From the NCBI GenBank assembly GCA_963971285.1, contig OZ020246.1:9407217-9471216 (forward strand): a DNA stretch of 64,000 nt. Reading direction: 5' to 3'. The notes beneath the pieces are model-generated. The model searched no databases and had not been told where the DNA came from. It saw only the letters and a program-made list of their open reading frames with translations. Positions 23,801 through 35,485 of this stretch are shown here, piece by piece (position 1 is the first letter of the stretch; every line of letters starts with the position of its first letter). Made by a program: the position numbers and the translations under genes. Origin of the DNA: Astropecten irregularis. Lineage: Eukaryota; Echinodermata; Asteroidea; Paxillosida; Astropectinidae.

Positions 23801-26800
23801 AATAAAATAAGTGTTCTTATTTCATTAACTGCCAATAACAACTCGGACATTATTTATAATAAGTTTGTTTTTATCTTTTGATGGATCCACTTCTGGAGCA
23901 CATTTATGGATCAATTTGACACAGCACAAGAAGCACTTCTTTAATCAGAGGAATGGAAATTATGTAGTTAGAGATAGTTAAAGGTTATGCCATTAATGTC
24001 ACGTGGCTATCATGTGAGTATCATATAATTAACATATGACTAACATGTTACTATCATGTGACTATCTTGTGACTAACATGTTACTAGCTTGTAACTAACA
24101 TGTTACTAGCTTATGACTATCATGTCACAAGCTTGCTTTTGGCTGGCATCCTGATATACCAAGGTTTTTGGTGCTTAAGCAGCTCTATGAAATTGGCCCA
24201 AGATGATTGGAATAAATGCTACATTCCTAAAAATCAACATGACATGCACTATTTTTTCCATTTTTGTTTTTGTTTTATAAGCTGCAATTCACGTATCCTT
24301 GATGAACCAGTTTTCGAGGGTGTACATTTATTCCAAGCATGACAAAAAGTCGTATACAGAAATTTAACTGTTGACAGTTTAGTTTGGCTTGTGTTGGAGC
24401 ATGTACCATACACAAAACAAATCAACTGGTTGTGCGGTACAGGCCTGCACGTCACTACCAGTGACGTACAGAAGGTCAACCCTCGAAAACTTGATACCTC
24501 TAAAACAGGTTCAATGACGTATAATGGATGTTTTTGCCAAGATATCAAATGAAAGCTTAAATTACATCCTCTAGTCTCATAAATTGAACAAGTAGAAATG
24601 TCACATTCAAATGTACCATGTGTAGACCATGGGAATTTGAGTATAAAATTTCAATATCTTTACAAAACATTAATTTTATGACACAAACAATTCAGTTTAT
24701 TTCCATGTTGCTTCTGAAATAACAAAAACTGAGTAAAACCCTACCTTGGCATGATGTGAGTATGCAGTTTGAGACGTGGCTACTGTTCATGTGGAGTTAT
24801 TTATAAATGGTATCATCCCTATTTTTGGTATAGTATGGGGGCGTTCAGGATAGCTATTTAATGGGTGTGCATTCAGAACAAAATATGCTGTGCAATTAGA
24901 GATGAGCTTTCCAGTTCCCATAGAAAAAAGTCTTGAACTACGATCATCACAGCTTAATGATTTATCCATGTTCATGACTCACTATCATTAAAGGGCCAAC
25001 TATATGGACAATGTCCATCTATTAATCTTTGATTATTCTACATCCGGTTTCTGAAATAATTCCCTGTCTCTCAATGATATTTATTCCCCAGGAAAGCTGG
25101 AAGGATATAAAGCTGTGGCGAATATCATTGTCACAATGAGACTCTCACTAAAAAGTGAAGACGGCCAAAAAAAAAAAAAAAATCAAAGAAAGCACCTCAA
25201 TTTCATCTGGGCTAAGCAAAGTGCAAAGGTTGTTTTCACAAAGAATCACAAATGCACAAACTTCTAATCTTCCACTCAAATTGCTAAAAACAATGCAATG
25301 AAAAAAAACAGTTGTTTTTTAAGGTTAATAAATAAATAAATAATTAAATGTCAATAAGTCATTAAAACTCAAACAAACCTACAAATTAGGATCTATACTC
25401 TTGACAGATTTGTTCTCTAAACAATGGTTACAAGTAGGGCTTGAGTGAGACACTAGCCAGGCATACAAAAAGTCAGAAGTGCTTACTCTGGAGAGCCCCG
25501 CCTGGGCTAATAAAAAACACGCAACTTACCTGTATAACACAGGTATGCAGTATGTGACTTTGTAAATAGAGGGTCTCTTCACAATTGAGGAGGGTTTGTG
25601 AGATATACAGCCAGAGTCTGACAGACCTGTTTGCTTCTCATTTCTCAAGGGAAAAAAAATCTTGACCCATGCCTGAGCAATATTCCCAGGCGGGTTTCTC
25701 CTGAGATGCACTGAAATGAAATCTACACCACTGCTCACCTGTGAAGCTTGGGTTCAGGAGGTCACGTCGGTTAGCCAGAAGGATGTTACTGTACACTAGA
25801 TCCAGGCAGCAAAGCAGTAAGTGGTAGGAGTTGACTAGGTCATCGCTGATGGCTGGAAAGTTGCCTACATGGGGAGACCAATAAGAAAATGTAGACGTCA
25901 ATACGATTTCAGCCTAGTTGGTGATCCACTGATAATATTACGAGAACACAATTTTACACAAACTACAAAGAGACTAAGGGAAGCCATTTTTGATTCTCTA
26001 TTTCGTTCCTTATTCAGAATATCTCCAGGAATGATGTTCTGAAATAAGGAATCAAAAATGGCTCCCTTATTAAGTCTTTTTGGAGTTTGAGTAATAGTGA
26101 GTTATTTCAAGGTCCAATTTACAACTCTGCCAAATAATGAACAAATTTGCAATCTGCAGCAGAAGAATTCAGTTGTTACATCAAAAATATCAGAAACGGA
26201 ACTTTTTGGGAGAGAAAGTTTAGTGAGATAAACTTTAGGTACCCTTGATGTTCAAGGGAAGTTTTTTTTTTTACAAACATAGAAAAAGTGACTGATTAAT
26301 TTGACGTCTACACTAAAAAAATAAATAATTAATCAAATAAAACAAATAACAAAGTTGACTACCGAATCAATTGACACCAAAATAAGCACCTACAAGTAAA
26401 TTTTCTTACCATTTTATTTTCCAAAAGTTTATGTTAAGTTTTGGACAGATATAAAAAATGCACTGTAGACTTTGGCAACTTTGACAATAAATGCAACCCA
26501 ACCTTCTCTGGCAGTAACCCCCAACCCCCCACCAAAAAAAGAAAATGAGATAAATAAAGGCAAGTTAGAACATGTCAGGTAATACTGCAAAAAATCAACC
26601 AAGGCACTAGCAAACATCATTAGCATATCAATGGCTGACAGCACACAAAAGCCTATTATTAACTCTCAGACACAATTGGACCATAAATCAAGTGTGGGGC
26701 ACATGATTACCTGTTGGCCTTTGGTCTTACAGCAAAGATAAATACTTGGGTCAATACAATGAATAATTCATGAGGTGTTAGTTTCGCTACATGAGCAATG

Positions 26801-29800
26801 AGCCTAATGAGGGACCAAGTTCACTGGGAAGGGGAGAACATGAAATGTTGAATGTTAATGCTATTATTATGATATAGTCTGATATTAATGGCTGTTCATA
26901 GGCTTTTTGCTACTAGATTTGGAATTATTTCCACATTATTCCACTTGGATAGTCAATTTCAACACGAGAATTCAACAGGTTAAAGGCATAATATACAGGA
27001 TTAGTAAAGGTGACAGAACAGGTGCAGACTGTTCCTAATTTGATTTGTCATGGAATAAAAATAAACCTGTGAAATGTTCAGCTCATGTCATCATCGGAAA
27101 ATGTAGAAAACAGTGGAAATGCTCACAGAATTTTCAAAACTATTCACAGGAGTTTTGATCTCACCCCATTATCAACACTGTTTTCGGTTGTGTTTCTTTT
27201 TCTTCATTAATTTCTGGATAAATACACCATTTCGACCCGAATATTTTAGTATTCATGTTTCTACCAGCACCCTCTTCATATCCTGAAATTATACGTAAAT
27301 CTGTGAACATTTCTGTTTGGTTATGTTACCAATCCTGTACTATACCTTTAAAGTTCATTATTACAAGCAATATCACTGTTATTCTTGATGAGCTGTGGAA
27401 TGCAGTGTTTGCAAAAGGTAGGAAAGCCTTTGAAGCATATTCCCAAGCTGGTGGTTAAATTGCGAAACAGCTCAAGCCGAATATCTACGTTAATCAAACT
27501 GCTACATGCCTACATGCAAGTATCAAGAGGAGCAATATACACGTCTCAATATATATTGCTCCTCTTCACCCAGGAGTAAATGGGTACCTGTGAGGGTAGA
27601 GATGGCTTTGTGCTTGATTAACCCTTGTGTGCAGCAGCCGGAAATGTATACTCCCCAGGGAGTTGAGACGGTTTCAGGAAAGATAATATACCCCAATAAC
27701 CAGGGATAATAATGTAGGCACCTTGAGCGTGTTTCCAGACAAGTACGGCATATAAATACATGTATCTAAATCATTGATTATTATTTACTTAAATCCCAGC
27801 TAATAAATGGGTTTGGATGTCAATGAGTAGGAAATAAACATCTCACAACAGACAGCCATTCTATTATGACAAACCCTAAACGGTAATCTTGCGAGGAATA
27901 TTCCTCAAATCCACAACAACTTATCACAATGCAATATCCCCATGAGACACATGTTCAACAATTAGACCAGTGGTCGATTTTGCAAAGATTTACGATTCAT
28001 CTTTTAGATGAGTTGTTCACGTTTCCACGGTACAGTAACTTGCATTGTGACATCACACTTTGCTTAGCAATCATGATTGATACGCATGTTGCGATCTGTC
28101 TTAGCCTTTCGTGAAATCGAGCCCAGCAAGTCACTGTTTAAGGTAATATGGTACCCGAGGTTGGTTCCACGAAGCCCCTACGATTGAAGCCCTTCTGGTA
28201 CTTGAGTTACGAAGGATAACTCATCGTATCTTATGTAGGGTTTCAAATGCACCACAGGCACAAGCACTATGACTGATAGTAAGTTTCGATGAGTTTGGTG
28301 AAATCGACCAATGGGCTCTGCACTTTAACATCCTCCAATACAGGAGATACGTTTTGGAGGATTTGGGATGGTTCAGATTTAAATTGCATTGGAATGGCTT
28401 ACCTTTGATGAGAATAAACAGCGTCCAACAGAACGAGAAGACGTCTGAATTAGAACAAGGCTGTCTCCTGTTAAAAATAAAAACGAAGAGAGAAATATTG
28501 AGTACAGTTTTCTTGTGAATATATTTCATAAGATATGAAATAAACCTCAAGGACAACTTACTAGATCAATCTAAGTCGTTCAAACACTGCAAAGGGGTAC
28601 CAAGGCCATGACAAGGAAGAGATGAGCAATTGACATGGAAATGTCAAGTTAGTGTCCAAAGGCAGCAAGACAATTGACCAATGACACTGAGGCAATAAGG
28701 GAGCACCAAGTAAATGATCAGGGGTAACAAGGGCAACCAGTTGATAACTAGGGCCACCAAGACAATGTCAAGGCAATGACCAGGGGCATCAATTAAAAAA
28801 CCAGGGGCATTGACCAGGAGCAACATGGGCAAAAGGCATGTGCACCAAGGTAGTTGCCTTCGCTGCCTCCGATTCTATGAACTAGTGAAGTTTCAGCCAT
28901 GAAACAGGCTGGGACCACTGCCTAGCCACAAGCATCTATGCTTGAATTTACTCAGCATCTCCAGATACCATATCTTCTTAGACTTAAGGATGTTTCCACC
29001 CAGTCTCCCTTTCTCTGTTACCTCTGTTTCCGTCCTCGTGGTGCTCGAGGCTGCTCAGCTAACACACTGTGGAAGATGTCCAGGTAAATCGGCTGGTACT
29101 TCTTGAAGATGACGGTGGAGACATTGAAATTCCGTTCCAGGCGTTCCACTTTGTCCCGAAACTGCTGGGGCAAGTTGGCCATGTCCTCCCACTTCTTCAT
29201 CTTACTGAAGAACTGGATCACACTAAGGATAAAGATACATGTAAAATTAATTTCATGCTCTGAAATTTAGACTTGCTCTGTTGAGGCATACATTACGTAT
29301 TACGACAACAGCAGCATGTGCAACGGAGGCTTTGCGTAGCTCTTTGAAGGTCTCTACATTATTATTTTAACCCCGATGGATTCTGTTATTTCTGTAATGT
29401 GAGCCAAACTGAAAATGCGACTTAAACGATAGTTGCCGATTAGGGTGACAATGAGATTGATCTTTGGAAGCAGGTCCATATAACTACTTTGTGCCCTGCC
29501 CTCTAGTCTCGGCAGTCCCATGCAAATGCGTCTCAAGATTCTTGTATCATTTTACAACATTCCAGGCCACTGGACTAACATCTCTGAATGGTGTGCAAGC
29601 ATGCTTAAATTCCTTCTGAGCAACATACCCTCGGAGCAACAGTCCTGGCTGATATTTTACGCCCTGGACAGATTCTTAAGGGGCATTCTTTACCTGAGTC
29701 TGGCTGAACGGAGAAGACGTGTGAGTGACACGCAGTTGCCTTCGACCGTTCCATTTCCGACAGTGGGCAAGGTTGATCTCCGACAGGATACGTACAGCGC

Positions 29801-32800
29801 GCACACAAGCCAGTGAAGATTATCTCCCTGTGTTCAAGTAGAATGAAAAATGGCATTTAGTGAAGAAGACGTCCTCGTAATTCATAGTGATTTTTCCATG
29901 TACTCCGTGCAACTTGTACGGGTGCAACTTGTTGTTTTTCCCCTGATCATGTCATCATTCTCAAGGCAAGTGTTTTTGTAATCCCCTGTTGCAATTGTCA
30001 GAACAGAGACCAAAGTAAATGGGACATGCATATAATTCAGGAGTTTTGCCTTGGCTTTAGGTATGAAAATTTCACAAAGAATGGGTAGGCTTCAATGGGA
30101 GACTTTTGAGAACCGGTCTTCAACTTTCAAGTCAACAGCACACGCGCATGCACAACAGCGCAGGCGCAAAACAACGCGTGCATGCTCACAATTTTCGTGC
30201 GTGTGCGCGCGTTGACTTGAAGACCGGTTCTCAAAAGTCTCCCATTGAAAACCAAAGTAGACCGATGTGCACGAAGATGACAAAGGATAGCAGTTGGCAG
30301 ATCACATTTATGTAGGTATGTGAAATGGCGACGTATAAGGCGCACCTCCTTTCGGCCCATGTATTGTGCACCGTTTTTTTAGCAGTCGGGTCGCGATGCG
30401 TTCGGAATATTGTGCATAGCTTTAATGTGTTGCGAAGCCTGGGAACAAGACCGATATGGTTATGTAGTAGAAAGGATCCTCTACAAGTTGTGCTTTGAAT
30501 TTTTTTTGTGCGATGTCCAGAAGTTAACTTGCGATCATTTTGAAAATAGTGCCCGTGAATCTCTCCAATCTTTTTGTCGAAGGCATGTAAATCTGAATTT
30601 TAGAAGTATATATTTAGAAAGTTCATATATCATTTTATATTTGTGGCAAATTTGGTGAGAATTGATCGAGTCGCAATGTGTTTTTTTCTCTCCGCAAAAA
30701 CGTAAATAAACCTGATGAATGTGAATAAAGATGGCCGACAGTCAAATTTCACTACAATTTTGTGACGTAATCCGCCTTAAAAATCGGCATGAATAGGGGA
30801 CATATTTCACTCACCTGTTATCTATGATGTAGTTTGGGGTTTCCTTGTGACTTATCAGTGTTTGTAAAGGAAATTAATGCAGGATGATTATGGATATAAA
30901 TTGGTAGTATTCCATGTGTGATCTGTACTTAGAATGGTCAATTGGTCATGTGACCCATTTCATGCATTTTGATTGGCTATTGTGATTTATTTACAAAGTT
31001 TACAAAGAAAACCATGTAGGAGGAGAAATTGACTCGGATATAATCATTTTAAAATTATTTTTCAACTTTTTGGGGAGGGAAGGAAGGGTTTTGATAATCC
31101 AGCATTGGAACTATGTACTACATGGGTCTTTTTCAGGAGTTTTTTCCCCAGGATTTGGAAAAAGAATTATAACTAAGTAGGCCTATAAGTTAACCCTATT
31201 TTATCAAAAATAAAGTTTTTGTTCATTCATAAATATTTTACAAGTGCTTTTGTAAGCAAAAAAATGAAACAAACAATGTACTCAATTTTGTGTTTATTAC
31301 GAAAACCCATACATATACAATTCCTACTTACACTTATAGTAGAATTTAAGAAATAAAACATAAAAATGCTTCATTTTTTTTTTAAGCTTAAAATATATAA
31401 GTTTATTTATTTTCAAGCAGCTGCTGGTGTTTCATAGAAACAAAGCGTGGTTCCAGGTTCTGCCATAAAGAGCATCTGGTCATCTTCAACAGTATTTAAC
31501 TGAAAACTTCAGTTCACCATGTTCTGTTCCAAGTTTGTGGAAAACAATCGCTCGTAGCTAGGACAGTTGACATAATTGAAGACGAGGCTGGTGTTTGTGA
31601 CACAAAGTAAAAGCCGAATGAAGAAATACTGTATGAGGAGAGAATGACAAATGGTTATAATCAATATAATAACACTCACATCATCAACAGCTTTGATTTG
31701 AGTACTCACAAGCCAGAATTGAAATTTGTTTATTCATTAATTAGTCATATTTAATTATCGCCATAATTATTTCTTTGATGGTGATGGTGAACAAAAATAT
31801 ATGTAATAATACTCGCCTCATCAGAAGCTTCGATTTGAGTACCCACAAGCCAGAATTGAGATATGTTTAAAAACTCATTCATCAGTTTTAATTATCGCCA
31901 TAATTAATTTTAATTAGTGCTTAACATATTTATGTGTGTGCAATCAACATATTTAAAAGTATTTCTGATGCCAAGTCAACACCAGAAATTGCAACTGAAA
32001 AGATCAAGTTTTGAGGAAGTTATGACATGTTAAACATCAGTATGCCTCAATTTGAGTGAATTTGGGTCACAAACATTTCTTTGTTTTTCTTTAAAAACCA
32101 GCGACCAAAAAAGGCATTATTTAATTCGGAAAGAATTCCACTGATGACCATTATTTGTGCACAACTCTATGGAACCAACAGAGGGCGTTTTGAGCAAAAT
32201 GGCACCGCTGTATTGGAAGTGTACAATTTGTAGGTAAAAAACCCTGTAAAACTCACTTGTCAGATATGCTACCCAAGTTTTCCACACCTGAGATTGAAGT
32301 TCATCATAATTTGTATCCAATAAGTTAACTCTTGGAGGATATAATCCTTTTTCCGCAATGGTCATCAGTGGAATTCTTTCCTTTAATTCCTTAAAAAAAT
32401 CATAACTTCATTAATAGTTGTCCAAATTTGAATTTTTTTGCATATTTGCAATGTTCGGTTAAAGCCCTATCCAATGGTGTTTGTTTCATTTGCATAGCTG
32501 AAAGTTGAAATTTTCATTTCACATACCTAATTTATGGCACCGCAGCAACACGCTAATTAGAGAAAACCGAAACATGGAAGTTGCAGGCTTGTTGTTGAGT
32601 TAGGTCTACTGTCCAAAATGCAAAAGTCCTAAGACATTGTAAGAAATCATGAAGGCGATTGTTAAGTTCAGGACCCTCTTGTATTTTTTTTATCACACGC
32701 CGGAACAAGAATACGTTCCGTTGCACATGCTATGGCTGTGCCATTTGATTAAAATACAAGGGGTCCCGAACTTTACAATCAGCATATGAAGGCATAAATG

Positions 32801-33490
32801 TTATTTGAAGCCAGAGAGAGTGCATTCTTGTAAATATTTTCAATCTGTGAGCTTGGTCTTGGAGTGTGGAATACTGAGTTCTTTCCCCAACCATGTGGAA
32901 TAAGGTTTGGGAACGGTTTCTGTATAAATTATAGAATATAGCCTACTATTACTCACGTAGTATTAAATGTCGGTTAACACTGGTCAGTCTCGGCCTATTC
33001 CGTTTTCGGACTAGCCTGCCTGCACTGAATCCCCCCTGGCCCTGCACTAGCCTGCACCCATTTACAGCTCAATTGACCAACGTTTTAGGCCACTAGAACG
33101 AGGACTAAAACTGCAATAAATACACCGCAAATAAGCATTGCAATATCACGATTAAAATCTGATCTGAAATGTTTGATCTTTGTACAGTACAATTATGCAT
33201 AAATCCCATGAAACAATTACTCAAGTCCGGAATCTGGGCACGGAAAAAATTTAAAGCGGGTCACCGGGTCATCCCTATTGGGATGCGCACACGGCGTAAA
33301 CAAATGGGGTGACCGCGTCCCAGTTCGAAGATTCCACGGGAAAATAGCTCACCTCAAGTGTGTAATTCACGCTAATTCTGTCAAATGTGTCCCATGCTTC
33401 TCTCCCCGACAAATCGTCCAAATTTAATCCCAAGCAAAGCTCCTCGAAACGCTGTTTTATGTCCATTTCGTCGTTCTGTGAGACGGCCAT
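11865..33490 (-). CDS. RBL1: Retinoblastoma-like pocket protein (p107/p130 type), complete, 20 coding exons
   Basis: Exons (5' to 3', minus): 33353-33490, 29694-29827, 29022-29222, 28403-28467, 25739-25864, 21834-21994, 20752-20816, 19949-20135, 19172-19420, 18662-18796, 18096-18178, 17418-17538, 16722-16947, 15897-16193, 15156-15430, 14577-14753, 14051-14282, 13584-13744, 13038-13268, 11865-12026. They sum to 3426 bp (1141 aa plus stop), with GT-AG sites and continuous phase throughout. Length fits the family (human p107 about 1070 aa, p130 about 1140 aa, recalled). Visible landmarks are the N-terminal RFEELCLGLNLDD and YTLEGDNLHWL blocks, pocket A from ITPVSTATQTVSRL (about residue 382) through FPWILEIFEL, a spacer with the cyclin-binding motif KRRLF (about 657-661), and pocket B from GLFFRKVFHLVNVRL (about 815). 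Pocket B continues through MKDRHLDQL to the ELYISPH region, and the C-terminus carries REINNMI. The family binds E2F4/5-DP and LXCXE proteins in the nucleus and represses cell-cycle genes (DREAM). The symbol covers the pre-duplication RBL1/RBL2 ancestor. The first ATG of the conserved block was taken as start. Confidence 0.96.
12146..12404. mobile_element. TTAA-flanked (piggyBac-like) MITE, copy 1
   Basis: TIRs AGGTATATCATACTTTGG and the reverse complement of TAGGTATGATACTACCT, flanked by TTAA at 12142-12145 and 12405-12408. The 259-bp interior is shared with copies at 18270 and 39779. It lies in the last RBL intron. Confidence 0.78.
12842..12976. mobile_element. 135-bp palindromic CpG-rich element, copy 1
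   Basis: Ends AATGGGAGACTTTTGGAGAG and its complement CTCTCCAAAAGTCTCCCATT. The core is CpG-rich (ACACGCGCAATACAACGCGC). It is nearly a full palindrome and related to 23131 and 30091. It lies in the last RBL intron, and no target duplication was resolved. Confidence 0.75.
18270..18577. mobile_element. TTAA-flanked (piggyBac-like) MITE, copy 2
   Basis: 308 bp in the RBL intron between the 10th and 11th coding exons. Left flank TTAA (18266-18269), right flank CTAA (one change). The right TIR matches copy 39779 (AAAGTATGATACTACCT). Confidence 0.75.
20181..20416. repeat. Palindromic GGCCAATTTCATAAA-type repeat, copy
   Basis: About 235 bp in an RBL intron. Ends relate to GGGCCAATTTCATRRARCTG, with GCTTAGCACAA and TTGTGCTTAGCAGC arms and a shared middle (GGATTAACAACCAAATTTCC). 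The same family occurs at 34415 and 37153. Confidence 0.7.
20983..21363 (-). mobile_element. tRNA-derived SINE with (ATT)n tail, full length
   Basis: On the minus strand a tRNA-like head (GTGGCCTAGCGGTCTGGC ... GGGTTCGAATCCAGC) has a B box GGTTCGAATCC. A body follows (GGGTACCTGCGAGGGTAGAA, ACTCCCCAGGGAGTTGAGAT, CAATGACCAGGGATAATAGT) that ends in ATT repeats. About 380 bp, in an RBL intron. A 5'-truncated relative lies at 27555-27790. Confidence 0.8.
22707..22732. repeat. (ACAT)n microsatellite
   Basis: Short tetranucleotide run ACATACATACATACATA in an RBL intron. Confidence 0.8.
23131..23262. mobile_element. Palindromic CpG-rich element, copy 2
   Basis: About 130 bp, nearly identical to 12842-12976 (GACTTTTGGAGAGTCGGTCT ... 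reverse complement). It sits in the RBL intron between the 5th and 6th coding exons. Identity between arms and between copies is high, so it is young. Confidence 0.75.
23341..23584. repeat. GGCCAATTTCATAAA-type palindromic repeat, divergent subfamily
   Basis: Starts GGGGTCAATTTCATAAAGCT and ends with GTGCTTAAGCAGCTCTATGA then AAATTGGCCCC. The middle differs from the 37153 subfamily. A right-end fragment of the same subfamily recurs at 24135-24199. Confidence 0.65.
24004..24130. repeat. Short-unit minisatellite
   Basis: Imperfect 10-20 bp units of the kind TGACTAACATGTTACTAGCT, repeated about six to ten times in an RBL intron. Confidence 0.7.
25969..26083. repeat. Inverted-repeat element, about 115 bp
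   Basis: Arms GACTAAGGGAAGCCATTTTT and AAAAATGGCTCCCTTATTAA form a long hairpin. A one-arm relative lies at 44732-44798 in a Rab2 intron. Confidence 0.6.
26984..27347. mobile_element. TTAA-flanked MITE, divergent subfamily
   Basis: Flanked by TTAA at 26980-26983 and 27348-27351. TIRs AGGCATAATATACAGGATTA and, on the other strand, AGGTATAGTACAGGATTGG. The interior shares GGATAAATACACCATTTC and the ATACGTAAATCTGTGAACAT block with the 39779 copy. Confidence 0.68.
27555..27790 (+). mobile_element. tRNA-derived SINE with ATT tail, 5'-truncated
   Basis: Shares TGGGTACCTGTGAGGGTAGA, TACTCCCCAGGGAGTTGAGA and CCAGGGATAATAATGTAGGC with the full-length copy at 20983-21363. The tRNA-like head is missing. 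It lies in an RBL intron. Confidence 0.75.
27969..28124 (-). repeat. TCGATTTCACGAAAGG repeat, copy 1
   Basis: About 155 bp, reverse-oriented match to 48361-48512. Ends are weak inverted repeats (GGGCTCGATTTCACGAAAGG / TTTGCAAAATCGACCAC). Confidence 0.7.
30091..30246. mobile_element. Palindromic CpG-rich element, copy 3
   Basis: About 155 bp in RBL intron 1. Arms AATGGGAGACTTTTGAGAAC and reverse complement, core with ACACGCGCATGCACAACAGC. It is the longer and more divergent relative of the copies at 12842 and 23131. Confidence 0.72.
32128..32381. mobile_element. hAT-like MITE, 254 bp, intact
   Basis: Perfect 24-bp TIRs beginning GGAAAGAATTCCACTGATGA. The flanks are a perfect 8-bp duplication TTTAATTC (32120-32127 and 32382-32389). 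It is the clean reference copy of the family clustered at 4648-7337 and lies in RBL intron 1. Confidence 0.9.
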
Positions 33491-34000
33491 CTTCGTTTAA
33501 ATACCACTTCACCAATGTTACATACACCTAATACAGGGGACACGTATTTTCTTCACGCGATCGATCGTATCCCTACAACACACAGTTCGCGAACTCGGTG
33601 TCCCCCAAGCTGAAAATGGCGGGAAATCCGCATCACTGCCAAGATTTATATCCCTGCGCGCAGAAATAGGTCGAATAATATCGGTGTAATGCATATTTTT
33701 CCTCAACAAAATCCCAATATTGGTATCTAATATCCACAATTTACACGTAATCAATCCATGTTCGTGTTCATTTTTTATTATGTACGAAGGATGGCTAAAT
33801 TATGGACTGTAAACAAGTGCGGAATAATATCGTTGTGATGAAGATGACGTCACGGATCGTCATTTTGGAGGCGGGGATAAAGCCACCGGTGTCTGGCAGT
33901 GAGCCAATCAATTGCTTTATTTAAGTGATTGGGTGGGGCGAAAGCTGCCGGTGCACAAAATGCTTCCGGGGTTCCCGAAAATTTCGCGCCATTAGATTTG
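33491..34000 (-). promoter_or_regulatory. Putative RBL promoter with E2F, CRE and CCAAT sites
   Basis: Upstream of the RBL start codon, read on the minus strand. TTTCCCGCC (33618-33626) lies 128 bp from the ATG and fits the E2F consensus TTTSSCGC. A second E2F-type site, GGCGCGAAA, lies at 33982-33990. Between them are a 12-bp palindrome AGTTCGCGAACT (33584-33595), a perfect CRE TGACGTCA (33845-33852), and CCAAT boxes in both orientations (33904-33908 and near 33930). E2F autoregulation of p107 promoters is established in mammals. Its conservation here is inferred from the motifs alone, and the transcription start is not determined. Confidence 0.5.
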
Positions 34001-34391
34001 TAATACCTCTGATAAGATTTCGTCACGTTCTGTGCCCTGTTTCTCTGATAGAGACTCTTTAGTAAAGTAGATTTTTAAGAACAATGCTATTTTATGTTTC
34101 CCCGGGTACGCCTACTGAAATGTGCACGAAAAAGGAGCGGAAAAAATGCGATGGTTACACAGTAATTTTTATTTAGAGTTCTCAGTTGTGTACAGTATAC
34201 ACTCAATTTCGGATAGGACCAATTAAACCGACCCCAAAATATTGATCAAAAATGAATTTCCGGGAATGTTTAGCATGTGGAGTTTTAATTGGTCGATTTT
34301 AGATGGACTGCAAAATTCCAACAATCACCGACCTTAACGACTACTGTGGATCGAAGGGATTATAGCTCTTGCAAACAACTGAAGTTCGCCA

Positions 34392-34405
34392 TTTGCCATG
34401 GCAAC
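34392..34405. promoter_or_regulatory. RFX X-box-like palindrome
   Basis: TTTGCCATGGCAAC differs from the symmetrical RFX site GTTGCCATGGCAAC at one position. It lies in the divergent region between the RBL gene and the HSF5-like gene, about 1.8 kb upstream of the latter. RFX factors drive ciliary and testis programmes in animals, but a link to either neighbour is speculative. Confidence 0.3.
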
Positions 34406-34414
34406 TACAGGCCT

Positions 34415-34625
34415 GGGGCCAATTTCATAGAGCTGCTTAGCACAAAAAAATTACTAAGCATGACATTTCTGTCTTAGTAAAATCAGGATTAACAACCAAA
34501 TTTCCGTGTGTCGTGTATCATTTGCAATTGTTCTTTGGCAGTTGTTCGCTGACCATGAATATCAAATGGAATTTTCAATGGTGGTTTGTTTAATTGGGCA
34601 AGCTATTTTTGTGCTGAGCAAAACA
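34415..34625. repeat. GGCCAATTTCATAAA-type palindromic repeat, right end lost
   Basis: Begins GGGGCCAATTTCATAGAGCT and shares the interior (GGATTAACAACCAAATTTCC) with 37153-37393. It fades near AGCAAAACAAAATCC, so the right terminus is truncated. Confidence 0.7.
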
Positions 34626-34639
34626 AAATCCTATAGTCA

Positions 34640-35485
34640 TCTTGCCTTGTTGCAAAATGTCCCATGTTGATCCAGACCTATACTATAGGTTTGTGACAAT
34701 TCAATTATATTCATAAAAGCCGCCAAATCGTATCATTCAGCCCCTTCCCACATCGCTCACATGCCCTGAACATGTGACAAAACAAACTGTACACACGTGG
34801 AAGGTTCAATAATCTGCGCTGCCGAAAAATGCATGCACCTTGCATTGCCCGCCGTGAGGTCACTCTCAACATGGAGGTGGAAATTAATATTGAGCAATAT
34901 CCCTTTTAAATCACTCATTATTAAGAATTTGACTCTAGTCCATGAGGGATGTCTTCTTATGGTCAAGCAAAATCATTTTCCCCCGGCAGGGTAAACGCCC
35001 ATTGGCATTGTTTTGAGAGCATGCAACTCGGGAGAATGGGTTGTCGAGGGTTCAGTGGGCAAAGGAACCTAATAGTCTACCACTCCAGATTTAAAATGAA
35101 ACGGTTAGGCCTACATCAAAATAAACGACACCGTCCGATGGACGCCAATACATTTTTCCCCGGGGAGAGTCTGTCTAATTTTCTCATCTTCAAACATCGA
35201 CACTCATGGCGTCACCAGTTTCTTTCATCACCTTCAGGATCTGATGATTTCAAGTCAGTTTATCTCGTTTTCTCGACCACTAGTCCTAGGCCTACTATAA
35301 GTACTATATATGTTCTATAGTTTTACCCTTGGATAAAGATAGGCATCAATGTTCGTTGATCGGAAGCGTGATATTTTCTTTCCCTCCCCTAAACCTCTTC
35401 TGAATTGCAATATTTTCCTCGTCAAAGCCTCATGCATATGAGCCGTCAATATTATATGTGCATTATAGTGAAGTTGAAACGATAT
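34640..35485. other. Intergenic sequence without a recognised feature
   Basis: No conserved coding sequence or repeat boundary seen between the RBL and HSF5-like genes here. Confidence 0.35.

Noticed and set aside
32117..32365. 82-residue minus-strand open frame
   Set aside because: It lies almost wholly within the 254-bp MITE and has no protein-like motif.
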